A stretch of DNA of 61,595 nucleotides from Alphaproteobacteria bacterium HGW-Alphaproteobacteria-14 (GTDB lineage: Bacteria > Pseudomonadota > Alphaproteobacteria > Sphingomonadales > Sphingomonadaceae): contig PHEL01000002.1 in NCBI GenBank assembly GCA_002842925.1, forward strand, positions 1 to 61,595, written 5' to 3'. The notes beneath the pieces are model-generated. The model ran no database searches and was not told the DNA's origin. It saw nothing but the letters and a program-made list of their open reading frames with translations. Of the stretch, positions 38,900-49,536 are shown piece after piece. Position 1 is the stretch's first letter. Each line of letters starts with the position of its first letter. The position numbers and the translations under genes were made by a program.

Positions 38900-40460
38900 A
38901 ATGCGCCTTGGCATCATAAAGAGTTTCAAGATCGATCGCGCTGCGCCCCTCGGCGGCGGCGAAAGCCTCGGTGTTACGGCGGGCCTTGCCGCGCACGAAG
39001 AACGGGATTTTCTTCAACTCCCGCTCAGCCTCGTCGGTCCAGCCGGATGCGCCAGCTTCGGCGAGGGCGGGCAGGGGAATATCGACAAGCGGCGCTTCGA
39101 AAACGACCGCATCAGCTATCTTGCGCGGCGAATGCGCTGCAAGGTGGCTTGCGCCATGTTCGTCCGCGAATTCGAAATCGTCGCGGAACATGGTAAGCAG
39201 GTGCTCTTCAAGCCCCATCACCAGTGGGTGCACCCAGGTGTCGAAGATCACGTTGGCGCCTTCAAACCCCATCTGCGGGGAATGGCGCGCGGGGAAATCC
39301 TGCACATGCACTGGCGCGGAAATTACCGCGCACGGGATGCCCAGCCGTTTGGCAATATGGCGTTCCATCTGCGTGCCCAGCACCAGTTCGGGTGCGACGG
39401 CGGCGATGGCGTCTTCAACCGCAAGGTGATCATCGGTGATCAGCGCCTCGATTCCGCATCGCGCAGCCTCGGCGCGGACCTCCCGGGCGAACTCGCGGCT
39501 GTAGCAGCCCAGCCCGCAGACTTCGAAGCCCAGTTCCTCACGCGCGATCCGGGCAGCCGCGACTGCGTGAGTCGCATCGCCAAAGATGAACACGCGTTTG
39601 GATGTGAGGTAGGTCGAATCGACCGACCGGCTCCACCAAGGGAGCCGCAAAGAGGTGTCGCCGAGGGCAGGCGTGGGATCTGCACCTGCCAACTCGGCGA
39701 CGTCGGCGATGAAGGAGCGGGTCGCTCCCGCGCCGATAGGGACGGTGCGAACCGCAGGCTGATCGAAAGTCTTTTCGAGCCAGCGGGACACCTCATCTGC
39801 AATTTCGGGGTAGAGAACGATGTTGAAATCGGCAGCGCCGATCCGAGCAATGTCCTGTGGCGTCGCGCCCAGCGGGGCGACGAGATTGACCTCGACCCCC
39901 AAAGTGCCGAGAATCTTGTGAATTTCCACCAGATCATCACGGTGACGGAAGCCTAGGGCTGTTGGCCCAAGGATATTGGCGCGCGCAGAGCGGCCTTCAC
40001 GCGGCTCGCGCATTACGCTCTTGTCCGCAAGGTTACGCACTATCTGGTAAAAGGTCTCTGCTGCACCCCAGTTTTCCTTGCGCTGATAACTCGGCAGTTC
40101 GAGCGGGATGACCGGGCAAGGCAGGTTCATCGCTTGCGATAGTCCGGCTGGATCGTCCTGGATTAGTTCTGCCGTGCACGACGCGCCAACGATGATTGCC
40201 TGCGGATTGAAGCGCGCCACCGCCTCGCGCGCGGCATCCTGGAATATCTGTGCAGTGTCCTTGCCCAGATCACGCGCCTCAAAGGTGGTGTAGGTGACCG
40301 GTGGACGCTTTGAACGGCGCTCGATCATTGTGAACAGCAGGTCGGCGTAGGTGTCGCCTTGCGGTGCGTGCAGCACGTAATGGAGCTTTTCCATCGCGGT
40401 CGCGACGCGCATTGCGCCTACATGGGGCGGGCCTTCATATGTCCAGACCGCAAGCTGCAC
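38889..40460 (-). CDS. bchB: Dark-operative protochlorophyllide reductase subunit BchB
   Basis: BchB forms the catalytic NifDK-like heterotetramer with BchN, reducing ring D of protochlorophyllide. The 523-residue protein begins [20 protein letters not shown] (start codon GTG, AAGG upstream) and carries the conserved cysteine in [18 protein letters not shown] and the HGASHLA region. It lies 3 nt after bchN and overlaps bchH by 11 nt. Confidence 0.96.
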
Positions 40461-40463
40461 CGC

Positions 40464-42322
<1,859 letters not shown>

Positions 42323-42375
42323 GTGGTGCGTCAATCCCCTCTCTCAGACTCGGAGATTACGCTTTCGAACTTAAG

Positions 42376-42393
42376 TGTCAACCTGATTGGACG
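42376..42393. promoter_or_regulatory. PpsR-type box and bchF promoter elements
   Basis: TGTC-N10-GACG matches the PpsR/CrtJ palindrome TGT-N12-ACA except for the last base. On the minus strand it contains a perfect -35 TTGACA (42381-42376) with TAATCT about 16 nt downstream as a poor -10, so a bound repressor would block bchF transcription. A second, weaker half-match (CGT-N12-ACG) abuts it at 42392-42409. The site lies in the 242-bp divergent gap between bchF and ppaA. Confidence 0.6.
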
Positions 42394-42564
42394 TTCACTT
42401 TAGTTGACGCTTTGGAATTCGTGGATAAGGTCGTTTGCGCGACTATCGAAAAAAGCGTAACTTCGATTCGCTGCATTTTTAGAATCAGGCAAAAGCCGTT
42501 TCGTGAAGATGCGGTCACTACCTCCGGCGGAAGGATTTTCCGCCCGACCTGGGAGGGTTGACGA

Positions 42565-43461
42565 ATGGGAGAGGCCAAGGCTTCGGGCATTTTCGGTGCT
42601 GGATCGGCGGTTCTACGCGGTGCCATCTCCGCTCCGCTTGATCGGGTCAGACGCAGAAACGCGATGGCCAAGATAAACCCGGGCGACTCGGTCAACACCA
42701 TCATCGAAAGCGAGTTGATACCGCGGCTGCTGATGGCCCATTCGTCCGGTGAGGCCCGCGCCAAGGCCAAATGGTCGCACAAGATCAACTCCCAAGACAT
42801 CTCACGCTTTGCCATGCTGCCTTTGCACCTCGAAGCATCGGGCCTGCTGGAAGAGGTCGACACCTTCATGGCAAATGGGGCCAGTGTCGAGATGATCTGC
42901 CTTGATCTACTCGCCCCAGCAGCCCGCAAACTGGGTGAGATGTGGGAAGCCGACGAGTGCGATTTTCTGGATGTTACAATGGGTTTGTGGCGACTGCAGG
43001 AGGTAATGCGCGATATCGCCGCGCGTGCGCCGGCAGAGCTTGGCATGCTCAGCCTGCCGCGCAGTGCGCTGTTCTCACCAATGCCTGGCGATCAACATAA
43101 TTTCGGCACGCTGATGATCGAGGAAGTCTTCGCGCGCGGCGGCTGGCAAAGCGAGGCGCTAGTCAAACCGGAACGTCGCGATTTGCTGGACCGCCTTTCG
43201 CGCCAACCGTTCGATCTCGTCGGATTGACGATTGCCTGCGGTTGCACTAGCGAGGAGCTTGCAAATCTCATCAAGGCGATGCGTAACGTGTCCGCCAACA
43301 ATCGCATAATCGTGCTAATTGGCGGGCGAATGATCAACGAAAACCCGCAACTAGTGATTGATGTCGGTGCTGATGGCACGGGTGCCGATGCCTTGGCAGC
43401 TCTTGAACTCGCCGAAAACCTTGTGAAAGTTGATTCTGTTCACGATATGAGCCTTTTCTAG
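42565..43461 (+). CDS. ppaA: Cobalamin-binding photosynthesis regulator PpaA/AerR
   Basis: The 298-residue protein ends in a B12-binding Rossmann domain with the DxHxxG-like motif DQHNFGTLMIEEVFARGGW, whose His would coordinate cobalt. An all-helical MerR/methionine-synthase-like module precedes it (EMWEADECDFLDVTMGLWRLQ). Known homologues bind hydroxo-/adenosyl-cobalamin and antagonise PpsR/CrtJ in a light-dependent way. ATG 42565 has GGAGGG upstream. It is divergent from bchF and lies 15 nt before ppsR, as expected for this regulator pair. Confidence 0.93.
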   Translation: MGEAKASGIFGAGSAVLRGAISAPLDRVRRRNAMAKINPGDSVNTIIESELIPRLLMAHSSGEARAKAKWSHKINSQDISRFAMLPLHLEASGLLEEVDTFMANGASVEMICLDLLAPAARKLGEMWEADECDFLDVTMGLWRLQEVMRDIAARAPAELGMLSLPRSALFSPMPGDQHNFGTLMIEEVFARGGWQSEALVKPERRDLLDRLSRQPFDLVGLTIACGCTSEELANLIKAMRNVSANNRIIVLIGGRMINENPQLVIDVGADGTGADALAALELAENLVKVDSVHDMSLF

Positions 43462-43476
43462 GCCGCCAGAGTGACC

Positions 43477-44898
43477 ATGCTTACCCGCAAACATTCTATC
43501 GAAGGAAAGCACCCGTTCAGGAAGGCAGCAGAGCTGTTTGATACGCTTGATGCTGATGCGGCGATGAAGCTGGCGATGGTGGCTGGTGACGTGACGCTGG
43601 TGCTGGATGATGCCGGCACTATCCTTGATGCTGCGTTTGACCCGCGCGAATTTTCGGCCTTCACGGACTGGGTGGGCACCAACTGGATTGAGACGGTATC
43701 TGACGAAAGCCGGCCTAAAATCATGGAGATGCTGGCCTCCGCCCGGCGCGGTGAGGTGCAACACTGGCGGCAAGTCAACCACCCGTCGCGCGATGGCGAT
43801 ATACCGATCCGCTATGCCGTGCTCAGCGTCAACGGCGGGGAGCATCGCATCGCCTTTGGCCGCGATTTGCGTGAGGCGGGGAGGTTGCAGCAACGCTTGT
43901 TGCAGGTGCAGCAATCGCTTGAACGTGATTACCTCAAGATGCGCCAGCTTGAAGCGCGCTATCGGATGCTCTTCGAACGCTCGACCGAGCCGGTGCTGAT
44001 CATCGAGGCGGCGACCTTGCGCATTCGTGAGGCAAATCCGGCTGCCCATGCGCTGCTGGGCGCCAGTTCATCGAGCCTTTCAGGGCGGAAGCTGCTGACA
44101 TTCATAGATAAAAATTGCCATGATGATTTGCAGTCGCTGGTCGGCGCGGCATTGGCTTCGTCTTCAGTCAGTCCGGCGCGTATCCGCATTGCCAACGGCG
44201 CGCGTGATGTGATGGCGTCGGTTACCGGGTTTACTCAAGATCGCGGACAGTTTTTGCTGGTGCGACTGGTCCCGGCGAGCGATCGGCCAGCCTCCGATTT
44301 TTCCCCAGTGCTGGAACTGGTTGACCAGATGCCTGACGCCTTTGTGGTGGCCGATAGCAACCTTGTCATCGTTACGGCCAATGCTGCTTTTGTCGAGCTT
44401 TTACAGGCTGCTAGTGTTGATCAGCTGCGTGGACGGCGTTTGTCGGACTCGATTGGGCGGCCGGGTATCGATCTCGATCTGATCGAAGGCCAGATCGATC
44501 AGCACGGCGCTGCGCGCAACGTCGCAACCGTGCTGCGTGTGGGCCATGATATTGATGGCGAACCGATTGAATTATCAGCCGTTAGATCCAGCGGCGAAGA
44601 TGGCTATTATGCCTTTGTGATCCGCCCGGTCGGCAGGCGGCTGCGCGATCTGCCGCCTGGCTCGCAAGATCTACCGCGCTCGGTTGAACAACTCACCGAT
44701 CTGGTGGGCCGCATGTCATTGAAAGATATCGTGCGAGAAAGCACTGATTTGATTGAGCGTTTGTGTATCGAAGCAGCGCTTTCCTACACCTCCGATAACC
44801 GTGCATCAGCCGCAGAAATCCTCGGCCTGTCGCGACAGAGCCTGTATTCGAAATTGCATCGTTACGGACTGGGTAATCTGGCGGGCGACAACGAATAA
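43477..44898 (+). CDS. ppsR: Transcriptional repressor of photosynthesis genes PpsR/CrtJ
   Basis: This ~473-residue regulator has an N-terminal domain, a Q-linker-like helical coiled stretch (LQQRLLQVQQSLERDYLKMRQ), two PAS domains (about 155-265 and 275-395) and a C-terminal Fis-type helix-turn-helix (ASAAEILGLSRQSLYSKLHR). The redox-sensitive cysteine just before the HTH is present (LIERLCIEAAL). PpsR represses bch, crt and puf genes under aerobic or high-light conditions. An in-frame GTG at 43471 is an alternative start; neither has a strong ribosome site, suggesting coupling to ppaA. Confidence 0.95.
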   Translation: MLTRKHSIEGKHPFRKAAELFDTLDADAAMKLAMVAGDVTLVLDDAGTILDAAFDPREFSAFTDWVGTNWIETVSDESRPKIMEMLASARRGEVQHWRQVNHPSRDGDIPIRYAVLSVNGGEHRIAFGRDLREAGRLQQRLLQVQQSLERDYLKMRQLEARYRMLFERSTEPVLIIEAATLRIREANPAAHALLGASSSSLSGRKLLTFIDKNCHDDLQSLVGAALASSSVSPARIRIANGARDVMASVTGFTQDRGQFLLVRLVPASDRPASDFSPVLELVDQMPDAFVVADSNLVIVTANAAFVELLQAASVDQLRGRRLSDSIGRPGIDLDLIEGQIDQHGAARNVATVLRVGHDIDGEPIELSAVRSSGEDGYYAFVIRPVGRRLRDLPPGSQDLPRSVEQLTDLVGRMSLKDIVRESTDLIERLCIEAALSYTSDNRASAAEILGLSRQSLYSKLHRYGLGNLAGDNE

Positions 44899-45166
44899 TC
44901 GGGCATTTGTAGGTCGATTTTCCGCTTCCGTTTCGGTTTGGGCAAATAACGTTGGAAAGCGGGCCAAGGCGGATCTGGCGGGGGTCTAAGTGGGGTCTAG
45001 GTCGGTTTAACCCCGGTCAAGCACCCCTCTGGAAGCGCCTGTGGCGATCCCAAATCAAATAGGCCCGTAATCCTACTGACCAAACTTCTTTACAGCGCCA
45101 GATTGGACACGATCAGCGTTGAATTACGACCTTGTGCGCAAAAAAGGGCATCTGTCGATTTTGGCG

Positions 45167-45184
45167 TGTCAAAATAATTTGACG
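45167..45184. promoter_or_regulatory. PpsR-type box upstream of bchG
   Basis: TGTC-N10-GACG (TGT-N12-ACG) has the same one-base departure from TGT-N12-ACA as the bchF box. Its last six bases, TTGACG (45179-45184), form a good plus-strand -35; TAGCTT follows at 45202-45207 with a 17-bp spacer, which would place the transcript start at about the bchG ATG. Confidence 0.6.
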
Positions 45185-45194
45185 CTTCACCTTG

Positions 45195-45212
45195 TCAGGA
45201 ATAGCTTCCTGA
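45195..45212. repeat. Perfect 7-bp inverted repeat immediately before bchG
   Basis: TCAGGAA (45195-45201), TAGC, TTCCTGA (45206-45212) is a perfect dyad ending 1 nt before the ATG at 45214. The left arm holds AGGAA, the only ribosome-site-like sequence, so in RNA the hairpin would hide it; in DNA it overlaps the putative -10 box. Confidence 0.7.
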
Positions 45213-45213
45213 T

Positions 45214-46116
45214 ATGGAGCATTCGGTAACTTCGACTCGCAATGTGCCCATTCCAGCGGCGCGTGATGTATTGCAGCTCCTCAAACCGATTACGTGGTTT
45301 CCGCCGATGTGGGCATTCATGTGCGGAGCGGTTTCGTCCGGTTCGGGGCTGGACGGGCGGTGGTGGTTTGTGGCCGGTGGCGTGCTGCTGGCCGGGCCGC
45401 TGGTGTGCGGTACCAGTCAGGCGGTCAATGACTGGTTTGATCGTCACGTCGATGCCATCAACGAACCGGATCGCCCGATCCCCTCAGGCCGCATCGCGGG
45501 TCGCTGGGGCCTTTATATCGCGCTGATCGCCACGCTGATTTCGGCGGTGGTGGGCTGGCAGCTTGGCCCGTTGGTGTTTGCGGCCGGGCTGGTGGGTCTG
45601 GCGTTCGCCTGGGCCTACTCTGCCCCGCCGTTCCGGTTCAAGACCAGTGGTTGGATTGGCCCGGCAGTGGTCGGCTTTACTTACGAAGGGCTGAGCTGGT
45701 TCACCGGCGCCACGGTGATGCTGGGCAAGCTTCCGCCCACAGAAGTTCTGATCGTGCTCGTGCTCTATTCCGTCGGCGCGCACGGAATCATGACACTTAA
45801 TGATTTCAAAGCGGTTGAGGGCGACCGCGCGACCGGGCTGAAATCGCTGCCTGTCACAATGGGGGTAAATGGCGCGGCCCGGTTCGCCTGCGCCATCATG
45901 GCGGGCGCGCAGGTGGTGGTGATTGCGCTGCTGGCGCTGTGGGGCTTTAACCTGTCGGCATTGATTATTGGCGCATTGCTGGCGGCGCAGTTTGCCGCGA
46001 TGCCCAAATTGCTGCGCGACCCAAAGCGCTATGCGCCGTGGTATAATGGCGTTGGCGTGACGCTTTATGTGCTGGGGATGCTCGCTGCGGCACTTGGGCT
46101 GGGGGGCTATATCTGA
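45214..46116 (+). CDS. bchG: Bacteriochlorophyll synthase (geranylgeranyl/phytyl transferase)
   Basis: BchG esterifies bacteriochlorophyllide a with the C20 tail. This 300-residue UbiA-family membrane protein has about eight helices and the two Asp-rich motifs, NDWFDRHVDAINEPDRPIPS and LNDFKAVEGDRATGLKSLPV. Its stop overlaps the next ATG by 1 nt (TGATG). It opens the plus-strand run bchG-bch2-bchP-tspO-orf84. Confidence 0.96.
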   Translation: MEHSVTSTRNVPIPAARDVLQLLKPITWFPPMWAFMCGAVSSGSGLDGRWWFVAGGVLLAGPLVCGTSQAVNDWFDRHVDAINEPDRPIPSGRIAGRWGLYIALIATLISAVVGWQLGPLVFAAGLVGLAFAWAYSAPPFRFKTSGWIGPAVVGFTYEGLSWFTGATVMLGKLPPTEVLIVLVLYSVGAHGIMTLNDFKAVEGDRATGLKSLPVTMGVNGAARFACAIMAGAQVVVIALLALWGFNLSALIIGALLAAQFAAMPKLLRDPKRYAPWYNGVGVTLYVLGMLAAALGLGGYI

Positions 46117-47477
46117 TGCAGGTCGCGCTCGCCGCGCCGCTGACCGGGGCGATTAACGCCGGCTTTGGCTGGCTTGCGATTATCCGGATCGGGTTGGTGC
46201 AGGCATCGATCGGGGCGTTGGTGATGCTGGCGACGACGGTGCTGAACCGGTTGATGGTAGTGGAATTTGCACTGGCGGCGGCGATCCCGGCTGGTTTGGT
46301 GGCATGGCATTATGCGGTGCAGATCGGCCGCCCGCTGTGGGGGCATGGATCGGATAGGGGCAATAGCCGGGTTCCGTGGATTATCGGCGGGGTAGCGGTG
46401 CTCGCGGTTGCGGCGCTGCTGGCGACGCAGGCGACCTTGCTGCTGGGCGCTTCGCCGGTGCTTGGTTTTACGTTGGCGGTGATCGCCTATTCGTTGATCG
46501 GCGTGGGGGTCGGCGCAGGGGGCACTTCGGCGCTTGCGCTGCTTGCATCGGGAGTCGCGCCGCGGCGGCGCGCGGCAGCGGCAGCGGTGACGTGGATCAT
46601 GATGGTGGCCGGAATTGTTGTTTCCGCGATAATTGTTGGGCAGTTGCTCAAGCCGTTTTCACCCGATCGTCTGTTGCTGGTGGCAAGCGGGCTCGCATTG
46701 GTGACGGTAGCGTTGACCTTGCTCGCGACGTTCCGGCTGGAACGCCAGGCGGGGCAATTCGGCCATGCCGCTACTGATCAAGCCGCCCCCGATTTCCGCG
46801 CGGCGGTTTCTGAAATCTGGAATGAACCGGCGGCGCGGCGGTTCACGATCTTCATCTTCGTCTCGATGATCGCGTTCTCGATGCAGGATTTGATACTTGA
46901 ACCCTTTGCGGGCCTTGTTTTCGGTATGACGCCGGGCGAATCAACCCAATTGGGCGGTCAGCACCAAGGCGGTATCCTGCTGGGCATGATCGTTACCGGC
47001 ATTGGCGGTAGCGCGTTTTCGCGGCAGCAGCCCGATGGCTTGCGCATCTGGGTGGTGTGCGGTTGCTTGATGTCGGCAGCGGCTCTGGGTGCGCTGGCGT
47101 TGGCGGCGATGGCCGGGCCAGGGTGGCCGCTGGGGATCAATGTGTTTGTGTTAGGGCTGGGCAACGGCATGTTTGCCGTCGCCGCGATTGGCGCGATGAT
47201 GGGTCTGGCCGGCGCGGGCGAAAACACCCGCGAAGGCGTTCGCATGGGGGTTTGGGGCGCATCACAGGCGATTGCTTTCGGCCTTGGCGGGCTGACCGGT
47301 GCGGTCGGGGTCGATTTTGCGCGGGCGGTGCTGGCTACCGATGGTGCGGCATTTCGGCTGGTTTTCATGATTGAGGCTGCGGCTTTCGTTCTGGCTGCCA
47401 TGCTCGCAGTAAGGGCGACCGGCGCCGCCGCGATGCGCGCTGGCCAACAGTATGGGGATGGGGAGGTTTACGCATGA
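46116..47477 (+). CDS. PucC-family membrane protein (Bch2/ORF428 type)
   Basis: This 453-residue MFS-like protein of the PucC/LhaA/Bch2 family has 12 hydrophobic segments, VLNRLMVVEFALAAAIPAGL, the cytoplasmic loop RPLWGHGSDRGNSRVPWIIG and MQDLILEPFAGLVFGMTPGE. In most purple-bacterial clusters this gene lies between bchG and bchP, as here, and is thought to handle pigment delivery to light-harvesting proteins. It is coupled to both neighbours by overlapping start/stop codons (TGATG and ATGA). Confidence 0.9.
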   Translation: MQVALAAPLTGAINAGFGWLAIIRIGLVQASIGALVMLATTVLNRLMVVEFALAAAIPAGLVAWHYAVQIGRPLWGHGSDRGNSRVPWIIGGVAVLAVAALLATQATLLLGASPVLGFTLAVIAYSLIGVGVGAGGTSALALLASGVAPRRRAAAAAVTWIMMVAGIVVSAIIVGQLLKPFSPDRLLLVASGLALVTVALTLLATFRLERQAGQFGHAATDQAAPDFRAAVSEIWNEPAARRFTIFIFVSMIAFSMQDLILEPFAGLVFGMTPGESTQLGGQHQGGILLGMIVTGIGGSAFSRQQPDGLRIWVVCGCLMSAAALGALALAAMAGPGWPLGINVFVLGLGNGMFAVAAIGAMMGLAGAGENTREGVRMGVWGASQAIAFGLGGLTGAVGVDFARAVLATDGAAFRLVFMIEAAAFVLAAMLAVRATGAAAMRAGQQYGDGEVYA

Positions 47478-48670
47478 ATCAGGAGATTTATGACGCGGTG
47501 GTGATCGGCGGTGGCCCATCGGGATCCACAGCCGCGACCGATCTGGCTCTGGCGGGACATTCGGTGCTGCTGATTGAGCGCGGCGGAAGAATCAAGCCGT
47601 GCGGCGGAGCGGTGCCGCCGCGTTTGCTCGCGGATTTCGACATTCCCCAAAGCCTGCTGGTTGCCAAGGCGCGATCGGCGCGGATGATCGCGCCGTCTGG
47701 TCGCGCCGTCGATATGCCGGTGGGCGAGATCGGCTATGTCGGCATGGTCGACCGCGAGGAGTTTGACGAGTGGCTGCGTGAACGGGCCCGCCATTGCGGC
47801 GCCGAACGCCTGACCGCCACCTTCGAGAAGATCGAGCGGGATGATCACGCCCACCCCATCGTCACCTTCCGCCGCATGCGCGGCGGCGCGATTGAAAGTG
47901 TGCGCGCCCGCGTGGTGATCGGCGCGGATGGCGCGCGTTCCGCCGTGGCCAAGCAATGCCTGCCGGGGGCCGAGCGCATTCCTTGCGTGTTCGCCTATCA
48001 TGAAATCATCAAATCGCCCCCGCGCAATTCAGACCAGTTCGATGCGGCACGTTGCGACGTGTTCTATCAGGGTCGCCTCTCGCCCGATTTTTACGCCTGG
48101 GTATTCCCGCATGGTGATACCGCCAGCATCGGGGTGGGCAGCGCCAACAAGGGGTTCAGCCTGCGCGGTGCGATCGCCACCATGCGCGATGATCTGGGGC
48201 TGGGCCGGTGTGAGACTTTGCGCCGGGAAGGGGCGCCGATCCCGTTGAAGCCACTCAAACGCTGGGATAACGGCGCGGATGTGATCGTGGCTGGCGATGC
48301 CGCAGGCGTGGTCGCACCCGCATCAGGCGAAGGGATTTATTACGCAATGGTCGGAGGACAGATGGTGGCCGATGCCGCCGCCGCCTTCCTCAAGACCGGC
48401 GAGGCCAAGCACCTGCGCAGCGCGCGCAAGGCATTCATGAAGGAGCACGGCAAGGTGTTCTGGGTGCTGGGGATGATGCAGTATTTCTGGTATTCATCAG
48501 ACAAGCGGCGCGAGCGGTTTGTGACCATGTGCGATGACAAGGATGTGCAGGAACTGACCTGGCAAGCCTATATGCACAAGAAACTGGTGCGCGCCAAACC
48601 GCTGGCGCACGTCAAGATCTTCATCAAGGATACTGCACACCTGCTAGGCTTGCGGCCCGCAACGCGCTAG
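47474..48670 (+). CDS. bchP: Geranylgeranyl (bacterio)chlorophyll reductase
   Basis: BchP reduces the geranylgeranyl tail of bacteriochlorophyll to phytyl in three NADPH-dependent steps. The 398-residue flavoprotein starts with the FAD fold YDAVVIGGGPSGSTAATDLA and the CGGAVPPR motif, and holds VVIGADGARSAVAKQCLPGA and VIVAGDAAGVVAPASGEGIY. Its ATG overlaps the bch2 stop by 4 nt. Confidence 0.96.
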   Translation: MNQEIYDAVVIGGGPSGSTAATDLALAGHSVLLIERGGRIKPCGGAVPPRLLADFDIPQSLLVAKARSARMIAPSGRAVDMPVGEIGYVGMVDREEFDEWLRERARHCGAERLTATFEKIERDDHAHPIVTFRRMRGGAIESVRARVVIGADGARSAVAKQCLPGAERIPCVFAYHEIIKSPPRNSDQFDAARCDVFYQGRLSPDFYAWVFPHGDTASIGVGSANKGFSLRGAIATMRDDLGLGRCETLRREGAPIPLKPLKRWDNGADVIVAGDAAGVVAPASGEGIYYAMVGGQMVADAAAAFLKTGEAKHLRSARKAFMKEHGKVFWVLGMMQYFWYSSDKRRERFVTMCDDKDVQELTWQAYMHKKLVRAKPLAHVKIFIKDTAHLLGLRPATR

Positions 48671-48681
48671 ACTGCTGTGTC

Positions 48682-49164
48682 ATGAACAGAATGATGATCC
48701 TTCCAGCAGCCATAGCGACTGTGGCTGCGCTGATCGTGGCGACGCTGGGCGCGACTATGACCGACCTTGGCCCGTGGTATCAGGCGTTGGAAAAGCCCGG
48801 CTGGAATCCGCCCGATGTGCTGTTCCCCACAGGCTGGACGGTGATCTATGCGCTGATCACTATCGCCGGGATCACCGCATGGCGCGCTGCGCCGACACCG
48901 GCAAAGGCCGAGTGGGTGATTGCGCTGTTCGCATTGAACGGCTTTCTCAACATCAGCTGGAGCCTGATCTTCTTCCGTATGCAACGCCCCGACTGGGCGT
49001 TTTACGAACTGGTGGTGTTGTGGTTATCGATCCTTGTCATCATCGTGTTTTGCGGACGGTTCTCCCGGCTCGCCTCGGGGCTGTTGCTGCCCTACCTTGC
49101 GTGGGTCAGCTTTGCCGGTGCGCTCAACTGGGCGGTGGTGCAGCTAAACGCACCTTTCGGTTGA
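48682..49164 (+). CDS. tspO: Tryptophan-rich sensory protein TspO
   Basis: This 160-residue outer-membrane/benzodiazepine-receptor-like protein has five helices and the conserved PGWNPPDVLFPTGWTVIYAL and SWSLIFFRMQRPDWAFYELV. TspO binds porphyrins and, in Rhodobacter, negatively modulates PpsR-controlled photosynthesis genes in response to oxygen. It follows bchP after 11 nt, so it is likely made together with the pigment enzymes. Confidence 0.95.
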   Translation: MNRMMILPAAIATVAALIVATLGATMTDLGPWYQALEKPGWNPPDVLFPTGWTVIYALITIAGITAWRAAPTPAKAEWVIALFALNGFLNISWSLIFFRMQRPDWAFYELVVLWLSILVIIVFCGRFSRLASGLLLPYLAWVSFAGALNWAVVQLNAPFG

Positions 49165-49170
49165 GGCTGG

Positions 49171-49425
49171 ATGATGGACTGGCTGTTCGCCTCGGGCCAT
49201 GCAGCTGACCTGATCCTTGGCGTTTTGGTGATCGAGGGCGCATGGTTGCGGTTGTGGCGCGGTTGGAGCTGGGGCGCGATCTTCGGCCTGCTTGGCTCGG
49301 CGGCGCTGATCGCGCTGGGGCTGAGAGCTGCGCTGGTCGGAGCCGATTGGTGGTGGATCGCGCTGCCGCTCGCGGCATCATTGCCGCTGCACCTGCTGGA
49401 CCTGCGCGGGCGGTTGGCGGCGTGA
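49171..49425 (+). CDS. Small hydrophobic protein downstream of tspO
   Basis: This 84-residue protein has three hydrophobic segments (about 10-25, 32-50, 58-75) and ends LHLLDLRGRLAA. It starts 6 nt after tspO and precedes a strong terminator, so it is the last gene of the bchG run. I do not recognise a named family; an ATG one codon later is also possible. A role with TspO or in membrane organisation can only be guessed from position. Confidence 0.65.
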   Translation: MMDWLFASGHAADLILGVLVIEGAWLRLWRGWSWGAIFGLLGSAALIALGLRAALVGADWWWIALPLAASLPLHLLDLRGRLAA

Positions 49426-49453
49426 AGCCAAGCTCCGACACCTCCCCAAACCG

Positions 49454-49492
49454 AAAACCCGGCCGGGCCACAAGACCAAGCCGGGTTTTTTT
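49454..49492. terminator. Bidirectional intrinsic terminator between orf84 and pufM
   Basis: AAAACCCGGC (49454-49463) pairs with GCCGGGTTTT (49480-49489) around a 16-nt loop, with T continuing to 49492 on the plus strand. The A-run on the left gives the mirrored T-run for minus-strand transcripts, so it can end both the bchG run and the puf operon. Confidence 0.88.
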
Positions 49493-49536
49493 GGATTGCC
49501 AAGCTACCGGGCCATCACAGCCACGGTCGCGTTTGC

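Larger units (their letters stand above)
44899..45213 (+). promoter_or_regulatory. Intergenic region ppsR-bchG
   Basis: This 315-bp gap has no ORF I can support. It contains the GGGGGTCTAA/GGGGTCTAG motif pair (44979-45000) next to CCCCGG, which mirrors the cluster at 15236-15273. It also holds a PpsR-type box at 45167-45184 and a 7-bp dyad right before the bchG start. No clear terminator for ppsR was seen. Confidence 0.6.

Noticed and set aside
44920-44965. Terminator after ppsR
   Set aside because: CCGCTTCC and GGAAAGCGG can pair only with a bulge, the loop is long and there is no T-run.
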